This document shows, piece by piece, positions 45,745 to 56,828 of a stretch of 64,000 bases of DNA (positions are counted from its first letter, which is position 1; each line of letters starts with the position of its first letter). This stretch comes from Jacaranda mimosifolia (taxonomy: Eukaryota > Streptophyta > Magnoliopsida > Lamiales > Bignoniaceae). The stretch lies in contig CM032118.1 in assembly GCA_018894105.1 (NCBI GenBank), forward strand, positions 29,492,690 through 29,556,689. The letters are read 5' to 3'. A program made the position numbers and the translations under genes. The notes beneath the pieces are model-generated. The model was not told the origin of the DNA, searched no databases, and saw only the letters and a list, made by a program, of their open reading frames with translations.

Positions 45745-47280
45745 CATAAAAATTGCCAACTTGACAGAGTTTGGTGGTATGACGGACCTCTAGAAGCACC
45801 TAGACAACTTCCTTGCAAGGATGGAGCTCTATGACCTAAGCAAGGCCATACTACAAAATGTTCTGCACCACCCTCACCAAGCACGCCCTGACATGGTCAA
45901 TCAGATGCTGGCTAGATCCATCATGGGTAAAGAGCAGTAGGTGCAACACTTTCTCTACAATTTCTCCATCAATTGTAAGTACCCCAAGACGATGGCTTAT
46001 CTATTCACCATCAAGCAGAAGGATGGATAGTCCCTGAGGGACTATATAATCCAATTTGTCCAAGCAGTGCATGAAATCCCACACATCAGCTAGGAGCTCT
46101 TACCCAGCATCATCTAGCAAAACTTGAGGCATCAGAATTGAGAATCTATAGCAGGGAAGTCACTTGCCATATTATAAAAACTCCTTATTCCAGCCAAGAA
46201 GTACATCTGAATTAAAGAGGCGATAGCATCTATAGATACGAACAAGTACAAAGCATGAAAAGGATGAAGCAAAAATAAGAAGCCAGGAGATCGCTGATGT
46301 AGTCCTCTCATAGCTTTCTCAACATATACCCCTCTCATTGCATCCAAGATAGACATCCTTATCATGGCAGAATAGCGAGGCCTTAGCCAACACTCCTTAA
46401 AGATGGCGGACAAGCTTAAGAGGCAGAAGCCCAGGAAGTGGTGCCGCTTTCATGGCAACTATAGACATACTACCGTGGATTGTCCGAACCTGAAGGTTGA
46501 GATTGAAAAGCTAACACAAGGAAGATATCTAAAGAAATATGTAGCCCAGAGGTAGGATAGTCTTAAGAAGCCATCCAAAGTAGGAAATAAAAGAGACCTT
46601 CGATGCTCGTCTTGAAAACAATGAGAACCAAGAGAGAGGCAACATTAACACAACATAAATAACTTACCAACTACTAGCGTCATTTTAGTAATTTTTGTAG
46701 TACCCGCAGAAGAAGGCTCCTTCAATGCGAGAAAGGTACTGGCGCAAGCAGTAAGCCAGTTGCAAGTTCATTTTGTGGATTTAATTCTAGGGATTATGAA
46801 GTGCACCATCCACTTCCCAACATCATCTTTAAAAAAAAGATATGGAGACTAAGCGAGGGGAATACAATAACACCCTGTTGATTTCCAACTCCCTTGCTAA
46901 CTTTTGGGTTCTGAATATTTTGGTGGATAGCATAAGCTCATTGGATATCATCTTCCATGATAGATTCCTCCAGCTTTGATAAACAACACTCATTTGTAGA
47001 AGATAAACATTTCCCTAGTTAGATTCATCGATGAGATTATGGAGGCTCTTGAAGAAGTCTCTCGCACCTTTTCTTAGGCACTTATCCCGAAATGGCCACA
47101 AAGATGGTGAAGTTTTTGATAGTTAAGACCCTATTTGCTAACAACGTCATTTTAGGTATTAGACTCTAAATGTTTTTCGAGCAATAGTATCAAACTACCA
47201 CATGAAAATAAAGTTCCCTACCCCTAATGGAACAGGAAAAGACTACTAGAGAATGCTACACTAGCATCTTTAAAGGAGTA
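45745..47280 (+). pseudogene. Gypsy element C gag and aspartic protease, broken
   Basis: The gag opens near 45760 with DLYKHLDNFLARMELYDLS-like text split by stops. It continues LHHPHQARPDMVNQM and INCKYPKTMAYLFTIKQKDG, and at about 46400-46560 KLKRQKPRKWCRFHGNYRHT, DCPNLKVEIEKL and QGRYLKKYVAQR. The protease near 46850-47260 gives LLISNSLANFWVLNILVDSI, FLIVKTLFANNVILG, YHMKIKFPTPNG and RECYTSIF. The active site reads VDSISS. The end at CYTS coincides with that of A. No 5' LTR is seen upstream, so this copy is truncated at about 45710. The tandem array and antisense ORF follow, then the 3' LTR. Confidence 0.8.
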
Positions 47281-47897
47281 AAGATCCTGTTGCCAACACA
47301 TGTAATATAACTGGGAGTCATGCAAACAGCTCTAAGGACAAAGGCAAGTGCTTAATTATAAAAGCCAACACCATTATTATACGCTTGCAGGAGAAAATTT
47401 CCTAAGGGGAAAAGTTAGCAGAGTGCGAAACTGCACTTGAACAAACCCTTTAGGAGGGAGACACAAATGTCAACAACTCAACTCCCACAGTAGGAAGGAG
47501 AGACGCCTCTTAGTATAAATATACATGCCCATTAATGTGCCTTGAAATCTTTTTCTATTAGTTATTCTAATAGTTAGGATTTTTCTTTCAGTGTAAGATT
47601 CCGTTCCAAGTCACTTAGATATTTTTATAGTAGCTTATTGAATAAAAGAATGTCCTAGCTTGATAGATAACATTTTATTTTCTTGTGATTACCTTGATGA
47701 AAATATTTTGATGTTTTTTTGCAAATGTGTCCATTCTTTTATTGCATGATCACAACTCGCAAGAACACTCCACTTGCTGTAAGACCCAAAAGACAGGCAT
47801 AAACAAGAAAAACAACAAGAAGCATACAACCTTGACTAAGAAACAAAACTTCAAACAAACAACTCCACGCAACAATCAACGAGTGTGCTATATCAAC

Positions 47898-48345
47898 ACC
47901 ATTATAAAACCCTAAAAGGGGCATGTGGCACATGACAGTAGCACCACTATAAGACCCCCAAGAGGCACATGACAAAAAACTGCTAAAAGAACCTCAAAGG
48001 GGTATGCAACACAAAGACCAATATAAGACCCCAAGGGGTGCGTGGCACACTCAAAAAATATCACTATAAGACTCCCATGGGGTAGATGTAACAATCAAAT
48101 AAGACCACCATAAGACTCCCAAGATGGTGCCCAGCCATCAAAGCAGCTACTAAGACCTCCAAGAGGGCATGTAATTGAAACCATCATCGCAACACCTCCA
48201 AGGAGGATGCAGAACAACAACATCACACTAAGACTCCCAAAGAGGCACAAGTCACTAACACTCTACTGAGACCCCAAAGAGGGAACAAATCATCAACTCC
48301 GATATACAGCCCCCAAGTAGAGAACACTACAAGCAGTAATGCTGT
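47898..48345 (+). repeat. Tandem array of gypsy element C, unit about 47 bp
   Basis: Units such as CACTATAAGACCCCCAAGAG followed by GGCACATGACA recur about nine to ten times with much variation. Orientation relative to gag and the position after the protease are the same as in element A. Frames on the minus strand across the array are repeat artefacts. Confidence 0.82.
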
Positions 48346-48779
48346 AATAGAACCCTCTAAAAGGGGCTTTAAAAGAACGAACAAAAAAAGAAACTAACTT
48401 TTTACCTAAATGGATGTTCAGCTATTGCTCATTGTAGCAAAGTCTTAAGAAGAAACCAAAAAAAAACAAAAAAGTGTAGAAACACAATGTGTAAACAACA
48501 TAGAACATCAAAGAGAAACATGAAAGATAAAGTCATCCAAATGACTAAGGATGGATAAGAGAGCAAATATGTTAATATATCAACAACCAAAAAAGGAGAA
48601 AAAAAAAGACCAACTCTTTGTCCAAGTCTTACTCAACTATATTTGAGTCACAGCAGTTGGATTCTTCGCCATTTCACTAACGATAGCCTCCAAATGCTCC
48701 ATCAGCCACCTTAGTAGGGAGGTTGACTTGAATAAGGGGTCAAGCAGTAGAAAGTCCTTTGGAGGGTACCGCCTAGTCT

Positions 48780-49610
48780 CACTAAGCATGCAGTGATAAC
48801 CTTAGATAGTCTACTCATAAATCGCATTACCCTACGACTTAATTACCTCAAAGAACTCATTGAAGTCCTTAAACTCCTTCGCCACCTCCTCATGCAGAGT
48901 AGCACAAGCACCTTCCCAGTGGAAGACTCCAAGAACTTTCTCCTAGTCTTCTCCTCCCTAACATACTGCTCTTTTAGCAGCTTCATGAATTGTTCACCTC
49001 TCTGAGCATGCTACCAAGTGAGCCTTGTAGCCTTCTCTTTAGATCAAGCTATAGTAGTCGCAATCTGCTCTGCCTAGCAACATAATTATACAACCAAATT
49101 CCAAATCGATCTCGAAAATGACAAATAAAATGATTAAATGGTGGCACAGAATTATAAGTGTACTACACGAGCAAGACAAACTTAGTAAGAGGAAATGTAC
49201 TCACCCAAGCTAAATTTCTTGAGGCAAACTCCATTAGCTAGGAGGAGGAAAATATCTCCAACTTCCCCTTTTCATACCCGTTGACTATGTTTTGCAAGCT
49301 GTCAATGCAGAAAGTAGTCTCATTAATGTCCACAACTCCTGTGTAAATCATAGTGGAATAAACCTTTATCCATACTAGCATAAAAAGGGCTAGCTAATCT
49401 CAAGTAAGTAGCCCCAGCAGCAGATTATCGAGCATATTTCCTAGTTGATCTGGAAATCACTAGCTACGAATCGCTGTCTTCGCCAACCTAAGATGCCATA
49501 GTAGAAGGTGAAACATGAGGCTCGCTGGAATGCTTCCTCGGGGGGCTTGCATGCCGCCCCACTAAGGACGAATCCCTGCGATGCTACCCCACTAGTGAAG
49601 TCCTAGCCAA
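48780..49610 (-). pseudogene. Antisense ORF of gypsy element C, decayed
   Basis: On the minus strand, from about 49480 down, the text gives RKYAR, SAAGATYLRLASPFYAS, MDKGLFHYDLH, then GEVGDIF. Near 48990-48790 it gives LLKEQYVREEKTRRKFLES, STGKVLVLL and a following hydrophobic block. These align with RKHARRS, VDKRLFHYGLQ, LQEHKHLNVRYAKE and FIDSFTGRIF of the antisense frame in element A. Stops and frame changes are more frequent here. It sits between the array and the 3' LTR. Confidence 0.55.
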
Positions 49611-51222
49611 ATTTGATCTTTTTTTCTTGTTAAGAGCAAACAAATTAGATTAAGCTCAATAGTTTGAAAAAATAGTTAAGAAAAATAATACAAGTATTGA
49701 AAAGAAAACAAGAATGCAATAACAAGCACGCAAATAAACAAAAAGGTAGGAAACTACCGTTAGAAAATATATAGGTAACATCAAAATGAGAGGTAAACAA
49801 TCCCGTTCCTCAAAGCATTGGCAAAGGTCATGATGAACCTTTTGTAGACACATTAATGATGGCAAACTACTCCAAATATGGGGAGACCCCCAACCCTCAT
49901 TTCTCACAAAGAAAAAGTGACTTCTCTAATGCCCCTTAGAGGATGGCAAACTGCTCAAGAACTTACAACTTGGCCTAGGAAAAAAGTGAAAAAAGAACTC
50001 ATTTTGGACCCTCCAAACCATGGAAGAAGGCGTAAACTGTCTAAGGTAATAGAAAGACCCAAGTTCCTAAAGTGATGCTAAAATTCCACAAAGTACACAA
50101 AGGAATTCGAAGTGAACTGATCCAAACACATCCTATAACTCTTAACTATTTCCAACAACAAGGGACAAGATGAAGAGAAAACTACTACTAAAATAACCAT
50201 TAAAAATGGTAAGTACCCTGAAGGAGGCGATACAATGCAATTCTTCATAGAAGAAAAAATAAACTCAAACTCATTGGAGGTGCAAACCTTATATCTCAAA
50301 AATCTCTAACTATCCCATAGAAAGTGAACAATTCAGCTTATTAGTGTCGGTAAAGCTACTATCGATTTTAGGAGCATCCTCAAACTCCTCATCAGAAAAA
50401 TCACTTCCTCCAAACTTAAATTTAAAACCAAACCCTAACTCTAGTGAAACAGTTAATTAAAAAGTTAAGGAACAACTAACACATGCTTGATACACAACTC
50501 CATGACCTAAGAATGGATTAGACGACGCGCCCAGAGAAGGTCGCACGAACTCAAAAAAACACAACAACACTATGAGGATGGCAATCCCCTGTGAACACAA
50601 ACAACTTTGAAACAATTGTGACTATCCAAAGCAATCTGTCGGAGCAATAGCCTCTACTAGAGATACATCGCGAGCACCGGCCCGAAGGCTAGGTGCCAGA
50701 CAAGCCACCCATGGGGTGAATTTCCACTTTGTAGGGCAGCAACCTCATCATTGACTCCTACTAGACCTTTGGACTCTAATTCAAATTTTGACACGCCACC
50801 TGACATCCTGTTCTCAGAACCAAACACGTCTCACTCCTGAGATAGAATTTTTCAAAAATAATTTAATGACTCTAAATAATTAGGGATACTAGTGAAGGAA
50901 AAAAGTAACAGGAAAGATGAAAATTACCATAGAAACTCATCTTATCTGAAAAAGGTTATTTCTCAAGAATAAGAAGCTATCAACTTAGTTAAGTTCTTTA
51001 GAGGATGCAATGCTCTAAGCAAGACTTATGTCTTGGAAACTACAATCAAGGAGACCTAAGAGTCTTCAAGTTAGCCTGTTGTTAAATTGTTTGAATATTT
51101 TCATAGTTAAATTAAAGATTTACTAATGGAATAAATTATTAAGGTAAGGTTAATTAAAATTAATTTTATGATGTGCTTTCAATGTGTAAATAAATTTTCA
51201 AATTGAAAATAGAGAGGCTCGA
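49611..51222. other. 3' region of gypsy element C without recognised domain
   Basis: Mostly A-rich noncoding sequence. The stretch 50640-50820 is less AT-rich (GCGAGCACCGGCCCGAAGGC) and may be an N-terminal remnant of the antisense frame, but I cannot relate it to a family. A purine tract GAAAATAGAGAGG lies directly before the LTR. Confidence 0.45.
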
Positions 51223-51546
51223 TGATATGCAAAAATAAACCACTAAAGGTCAAAAAGTAAAAAGCAAATAAAAATACCTAACTAACTAAATAAATAAGAA
51301 AAGAGCCAATAAGCCCAACAAATTAAGCCCAGTAGATGGGCACCCAAATTCCAATAGATGGAAACTCCTACTAAGGACCTAATTAATATAGATACCAAAT
51401 CCTAAAATCCAGAAAAGGCATCAAACATTATTCAAAAAAAAACTTGAGTTATGACTCTACACAAGTGCGTTTTAGGAGCAAAAGTCCATTCTACTTTACT
51501 TATGCTTGATTTCAAAGGATCCTGACTCCATTTCCATAAAGCATCA
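51223..51546 (+). repeat. 3' LTR of gypsy element C
   Basis: It begins TGATATGCAAAAATAAACC and ends AAAGCATCA, 324 bp. CCTAATTAATATAGATACCA, ATCCTGACTCCATTTCC and the end match the LTRs of A (31779-32039) and B (44575-44899). The purine tract in front and the loss of similarity behind support both edges. Confidence 0.65.
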
Positions 51547-52904
51547 TAAAGAGAAGGCATTCTTAAAAGAAAATCTTTTGTAGGGTAAATAAATATATTA
51601 TTGGTGTAGTTGAAATTTTCAAAAGCTTGATAAATGAACACTTATATAGTCAATTACGTCAATCTTTTCATTTTTTAGTACATTTATTTGCATATTTTTT
51701 CAATTTATATCATATACATTTATTTATATATTTTTGCTCAATAAAATTTATAAAAGAATGTCATGTATAGGGATAATATTTGGTAGGAATATTGTTAGAT
51801 CAAGAAAATATTTTTGAAACGAAGAATCTTAGTAAATACATTTTCTGTTTATATTTTTATATATGTGAGATTGATATGTTTAAATGTTGAAAATTATTTA
51901 ATATTCTATAATAATGTACATAATATATAAAATATAATTTTTATACTTTAAAAATAATAAAATAACTCTATAAACAAAATTAAATAAATCTTGCTATGTC
52001 GACAATTAGTTGAAATTTTAATCCCAGTTGTTACAAAAATTGCTACTTATTAAAGATTTTATATTTTAAAAATTAATTTACTTATTTATAAGTTAAAGGT
52101 ACATTGGATAAAAAATATTTTACTTCTTTTTTTATTACTTTTTCTCATTTATTATTTTTAATTTTAACAATCTTAAAATCTCTATATAATAAATTTACAA
52201 TAAACAATCATCGATATTCTACAACTTAGTCAAGTTATAAAAATTATCTTCACAGTTTGACATCTTCAAAAAAAAATTCCATTTTATGTTATCTAAAACG
52301 TTTTCTTTTTAAATATATTAAAAAAGTATTTTTTTTTTAATTATATGAAATAAAATAATTATTAAATTATTTCAATAATTAAATTTATTTTTGGTGCATC
52401 GGATACTATCGGCACACATAATGAGGGATTCTATTTTTATAAAGAAACTTCTCAAAGGTATGAGAGGGGAATATATTTTGTAGTTGAAAATTGACAAAGA
52501 AATTGAGTTGTATATCTAAATTTTATTAAATAAAATTTATTTTGACATATTTATTTTTTAAGTTTAATATTTATCTTATTTGCATAAAATTTTTGCGAAT
52601 ACTCAGTTTTCGAATCCGCAAATATATATACATATATATATATAAAGCGTGCACTTGTGTTAAACAAGAAAATATAATTTGGCGGTGGATATGATAAAAA
52701 TGCAAAGAAAAAAGGAAAATAGTAAAAGACAAAACTTGGATAAAGACAACAATAGTTCATACAAAATAGTATATCAGAAATAACCATATATATTTATTTT
52801 TTTCTCCTTTTAATATTGATAATTGCAAATTATAACTTTTTGTTTTTAATTTTTATAACCAATATTTTGACAAATCAAGGTTAGTCACATCATAAACTAG
52901 GATC
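51547..52904. other. AT-rich stretch without recognised genes
   Basis: Very AT-rich DNA. I find no element ends, coding matches or RNA genes here. Confidence 0.6.
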
Positions 52905-53330
52905 TTGGTCTTTTTCTTCAAAACAAATTTTAAGTTTATATATTCCAAAAAAATGATATTTGAACATATTGTTTCTCTATATATATAGATTGGATTTTAT
53001 TTGTATAATGTTTATTTTTTTCAAACAATTTAACTTTGTTTCTTACATTTTGTTTGAGTTTATTGAACATATTGTTTCTCTCTATATATAGAGAGAGATT
53101 GTATTTTATTTGTATAATGTTTATTTTTTTCAAATAATTTAACTTTGTTTCTTACAATTTGGTCTTTTTCTTCAAAACAAATTTTAAGTTTATATATTCC
53201 AAAAAAATGGTGTTTGAACATATTGTTTCTATATATATATATATATATATATAGATTGGATTTTATTTGTATAATGTTTATTTTTTTTCAAATAATTTAA
53301 CTTTGTTTCTTACATTTTGTTTGAGTTGAT
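52905..53330. repeat. Higher-order AT-rich tandem repeat
   Basis: A block with GAACATATTGTTTCT, a TA or TCTA microsatellite, then TTTGTATAATGTTTATTTTT and AATTTAACTTTGTTTCTTAC occurs three times (GAACA at 52962, 53065 and 53216). A preceding block with TTGGTCTTTTTCTTCAAAAC and AAGTTTATATATTCC occurs at 52905 and 53159, so a 254-bp unit contains two shorter copies. Confidence 0.85.
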
Positions 53331-53845
53331 TTTGTATTATGCCTTAGGATTTATGTTTTAATATTGTTCATCATTTTTCGTCTTTTTTTTTTTTTTTTAG
53401 TTTAAGTTACTTTAAACTTATCGAGTTGCTCTTTTTATGAAAAGTTATAAGTGTTTATATTTTGTATATTGTGCCTTTACAAATGTGATGATATTGTGAT
53501 GAGTATGAATTTCCATCCTCTTTATTGATATTTATATATTATGACTTAGTAAACAGTTTTTCAATTTTATAGTATGTATCTAATTAAAAATATATATATC
53601 ATGAGTTAAATTTTCTTTTATATAAAATTAAAATAATATATATGACATATTTTTTATTATAACTAATTTAATTTGTGCATAGTATGGAGTATATACCAGT
53701 ACTAAAGTTATAGAAGAGATAAAAGAAACATTCCGAATTTCTTGATTAGAGCCCCAAAATTCAAGAATCACCATCAATTTCAATGACATCAAAAAAATTT
53801 CCTTGCAATTTAGTTCATGGAATTTGGGAAGAATACTCTTGATAT
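53331..53845. other. AT-rich stretch without recognised genes
   Basis: Only AT-rich noncoding sequence with a T run near 53384-53398 is seen. If the following exon belongs to a host gene, this is its 3' flank and would hold the poly(A) signal. Confidence 0.5.
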
Positions 53846-54093
53846 TTAATTTATGTCCTTAAATCTTGGGCTTCTAACTGAAAAAATTGCGGATGATTTT
53901 GCCTTTGCCTTCAAGTCTTTATAAGCCTCTAAGTTTGCCCATGGGCCATGTCCCCAAGCGTGGGCGGCCGAAAAATTTAAAGGAATACTGTTGACAACGC
54001 CTCCTCCTTTGTCTTCTTCTTCTTCATCTTTTTTTAAATTGCTGAGAAAGTCATTATCCGATGGAAAAGCATCCGTTGTAAATCGAAATGAAT
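53846..54093 (-). CDS. Terminal exon of an unrecognised gene (orphan exon)
   Basis: On the minus strand a good acceptor (pyrimidine-rich, ending CCATTGCAG, 54097-54094) is followed by 82 uninterrupted codons to TAA at 53848-53846. The text includes FRFTTDAFPSDNDFLSNLKK, DEEEEDKGGG, VNSIPLNFSAAHAWGHGPWA, NLEAYKDLKAKAKSSAIFSV and RSPRFKDIN. The acidic run, balanced amino-acid content and near-normal base composition differ sharply from the AT-rich flanks and from every transposon frame here. I do not recognise the family. Upstream exons would lie at higher coordinates, where a CACTA-like fragment and a Harbinger region now sit, so the gene may be interrupted, have a very long intron, or be a captured fragment. 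Confidence 0.55.
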
Positions 54094-54257
54094 CTGCAAT
54101 GGAAATTGAATAAGATGATAAGATAATTTATGATAGAAATTTCTATCACGAATAATACAATAATAAATCAATATTAAACTTGACGATTTGAGATGACTCT
54201 TTTCGTTGCAGGATTAGGAATATTTGGGGAAAAAAGTTGCAATTAATATTCCCTATT

Positions 54258-54540
54258 CACTATCAAGAAAAGGGTATTAGTGCCCACTCAATCAATCACT
54301 AAATAAACAAAAATCAGTCACTAACAGATTTAGTAACTGATTTAGTGATCACTGGAGTTGATCACGAAAACCTTGTTACTGATTTGCACCCAAGTCACTA
54401 ATCGGTCACTAACTTATTTCTTGCGGTCATTAAATATTGACCACATTTTGTGGTCACCAATTATATAAGATTTTTTGAAAAAATTATCTATGTTACTAGG
54501 TTGTCACTAATCACTAAAACTCAATTTTTTTTGTATGAAT
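54258..54540. mobile_element. CACTA-like terminal fragment or small non-autonomous element
   Basis: It begins CACTATCAAGAAAAGGG, close to the CACTACAAGAAAA terminus of plant CACTA (En/Spm) elements, and is followed by many subterminal copies of GTCACTAA, TTAGTGA and GGTCACTAA in both directions (54300-54520). The right end is less clear: TTTTTTTTGTATGAATG at 54524-54540 could be a decayed opposite terminus. No transposase is present. Confidence 0.5.
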
Positions 54541-55051
54541 GAGCGAGAATAAACTTGCCGCAAAGTAAAAAAATTAATATAAGTTCATTGAAAAAACATT
54601 ATATTTTTCAAAAAACTATTTATGATGGGTAATATTCATTGCAAGAAATAAAAAATATTCTTAAAAGTTTTTACGACAGATATATTTGTTTTAAAAAACT
54701 TTTTGTAATGGATAATATCTATACAAATTAAAAAAATAATATAAGAAATTAAAAAATTGAATTTGCAATTGATTTGTTCATTGCAAAGTAAAAGCATATG
54801 TATTTTATATTCCTTTTGGAAAACTATTTGTGACATATTTTATCCTTCGCAGTTAATTTTTTTCTTTGAAAATAAAAATTGAAAAAGATTTATTCATTGC
54901 AAGATAAAAAAAATTCAAAACCTTTGCAATAAAATTTTTTTCGTTGCAAATGTACATAAAAACCTCAAATCAACTTCCCTCTTGTCCACTGTCCCCTTTC
55001 TTCACCTCTCCGTCTTGTCTCATTCCCACCAAGTTTAACGTTTTTTCTTCT
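54541..55051. other. AT-rich stretch with imperfect short repeats
   Basis: CATTGCAA(G)-type and TTTTTTGTAATGGATAA-type segments recur roughly every 80-100 bases between 54640 and 54950. I see no gene. A pyrimidine-rich stretch (54975-55030) precedes the Harbinger end. Confidence 0.45.
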
Positions 55052-55344
55052 TTAGGCACGTTTGATTGTGGATATTGCACAATAGCTTCAATTGTAATTG
55101 GGTCAAATTAGGTGGGATTGCAGTAGTCAAATTTCATGTTTGATGTGTAAAAGTGTCAGGCCAATAAGTGGCCAACCCAATCTCTCCTTTTCTACAATCA
55201 ACTGTTTGATAGCAGCTACAAATATTTTATGGAAAATTTTGCCTCTACGCAATAAAGGCCCTAATAACTCAAATCTGTAGTCAAAAAACAACATACTCCC
55301 TTATCAGCAATCGTCTTCCCCAATCTGCTACAGTCGAAAAGGGA

Positions 55345-55730
55345 ACAATTGCTGAAATCGTCCACCCAGATTGTTGTTGCTTATCTTTGTCCACAACAAG
55401 CCATTGCTCGAAGCATATATGTTGGAAGTGGTCCGTATTTTTTGGCTTTAGGAATAGCAAAATCTTCTCTGTTTGTGCCTCCTAGTAAATCCTGACTTTC
55501 CTACTTTTTAATTTTTCCTCTTTTTTTTCCTAAATGAAGATGGGTTTGAATATTGTTGTTTTATTTGAGCAACTACGGAAATTGTCTGCCCAGATTGTTG
55601 CTGCTTATCTTTGTCCACTATGAGTCGTTGCTCGAACGATATATATTGGGAGTGGTCCGTCTTTGTTGGCTTTGTGAGTAGCAAAATCTTCTCTATTTGT
55701 GCTTCCCAGTAAATCCTGACTTTCTACCAT
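55345..55730. repeat. Tandem duplication, 224-bp period
   Basis: GAAATCGTCCACCCAGATTG at 55354 recurs as GAAATTGTCTGCCCAGATTG at 55578. Both are followed by TTATCTTTGTCCAC, GGGAGTGGTCCGT or a variant, AGCAAAATCTTCTCT and AGTAAATCCTGACTTTC. It lies a few hundred bases inside the second Harbinger left end, probably in a leader. Confidence 0.88.
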
Positions 55731-56230
55731 ATATGATTTGTCTGATTAGGTTTCTGGAGCAAATGAGGTTAAAACATTGTTTGCACTACAGTCTACTAGA
55801 TTTTTGATAGGCAGGGTAAGCCGTTTAAAAATTGGTAAATGACATACTTGATAGAAGAAATACTGATATCGTGAAACTATTGACCTATTTTTCAGTCCAA
55901 TCAGAGTTTATAATCTTCGGTGCATTATATGATCATTTAGTAATACTGTAATGAGGGCTCGAGTAGAACATTACTACAGCCACAAGTATACTAATCTCGT
56001 GTAAATGTGACGTTTAAGCTGGCTACTGGATTGCCTACATCTAAATTTCACGATTGTTGCCAATTGGATATAGGATCTAATATACCCTTTAGCATGTTCA
56101 ACTGTAATCTTAATGTTATTACATTGATTCGTTCATTTTACCCAATTCTTTAGACGGAATGTGTGTCATATTGAAAGATCTTCCATTTTCCATTTGCTTA
56201 AAACTGTTATGTAAGGTGTAATAATTCTAA

Positions 56231-56828
56231 GGCCATCACCTCAGTGCCCTTGTGGTGAAGGTCAGATGATGCTCCGTCAATCACACATAGCCCAGAACTG
56301 TGGCAGGTGATTTTACAAATGTCCCAATGGTAATAATCATGACGGCCACTTCATATGGTGGGATGTCTACCAGGGGCTCCCATTGCAGTATTCTTATGGA
56401 GACAATCCATCCCAAAAAGCATATTCACGATCTCCCAGTCCAAGTGCATATGTTTCGACTCCACCAATTTGCAAAGGATCAAAAACACCTACAAGTGGCT
56501 GCCTTGACCACATAGAGGAAAGTGAAAGCTCACATACAAGTTCTTCTATGAAAAATTCTTCACTAAATGTCCTGAGATATTTAATCTTCCAACTCGTAAC
56601 TTGAATTCTGCCATGATATTTGGTGTTTTTCTTGGTTGTGGTTGTGTCACGATTGTTGCATTTGTTGCGTTGTTTATGGGATTGCTAATTGGAAGGTTTT
56701 TTTGTGATGTCCTTTGGCTTAGCCTAGTTAATGATGATGGCGTGTATGTAATACAATGTTTTATATTACAACTGGACCTACAGGCACCTTGTATAACTTT
56801 ATGTTATCTATGTTTATGCTATGTTTAA
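56231..56828 (+). pseudogene. GRF zinc-finger / transmembrane protein of the second Harbinger region
   Basis: The frame at about 56231-56604 reads PQCPCGEGQMML, AQNCGR, stop, FYKCPNGNNHDGHFIWWDVY. This is a complete GRF finger (C-P-C-G, N-x-G-R, F-Y-K-C-P, H, F-x-W-W-D) broken only by the TGA at 56308. A serine- and proline-rich linker of about 70 residues follows (SPSPSAYVSTPPICKGSKTP, EESESSHTSSSM). A second frame from about 56601 gives a transmembrane helix (MIFGVFLGCGCVTIVAFVAL, FMGLLIGRFF). An intron or a frame shift must link the two. The exon may begin after the AG at about 56230, so earlier exons are possible. The broken copy at 27788-28237 has the same architecture. GRF fingers bind nucleic acids; why one would be tied to a membrane helix is unknown. 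Confidence 0.78.

Noticed and set aside
47739..48094. Two minus-strand frames rich in Cys and hydrophobic residues
   Set aside because: They are produced by the tandem units of element C and match nothing.
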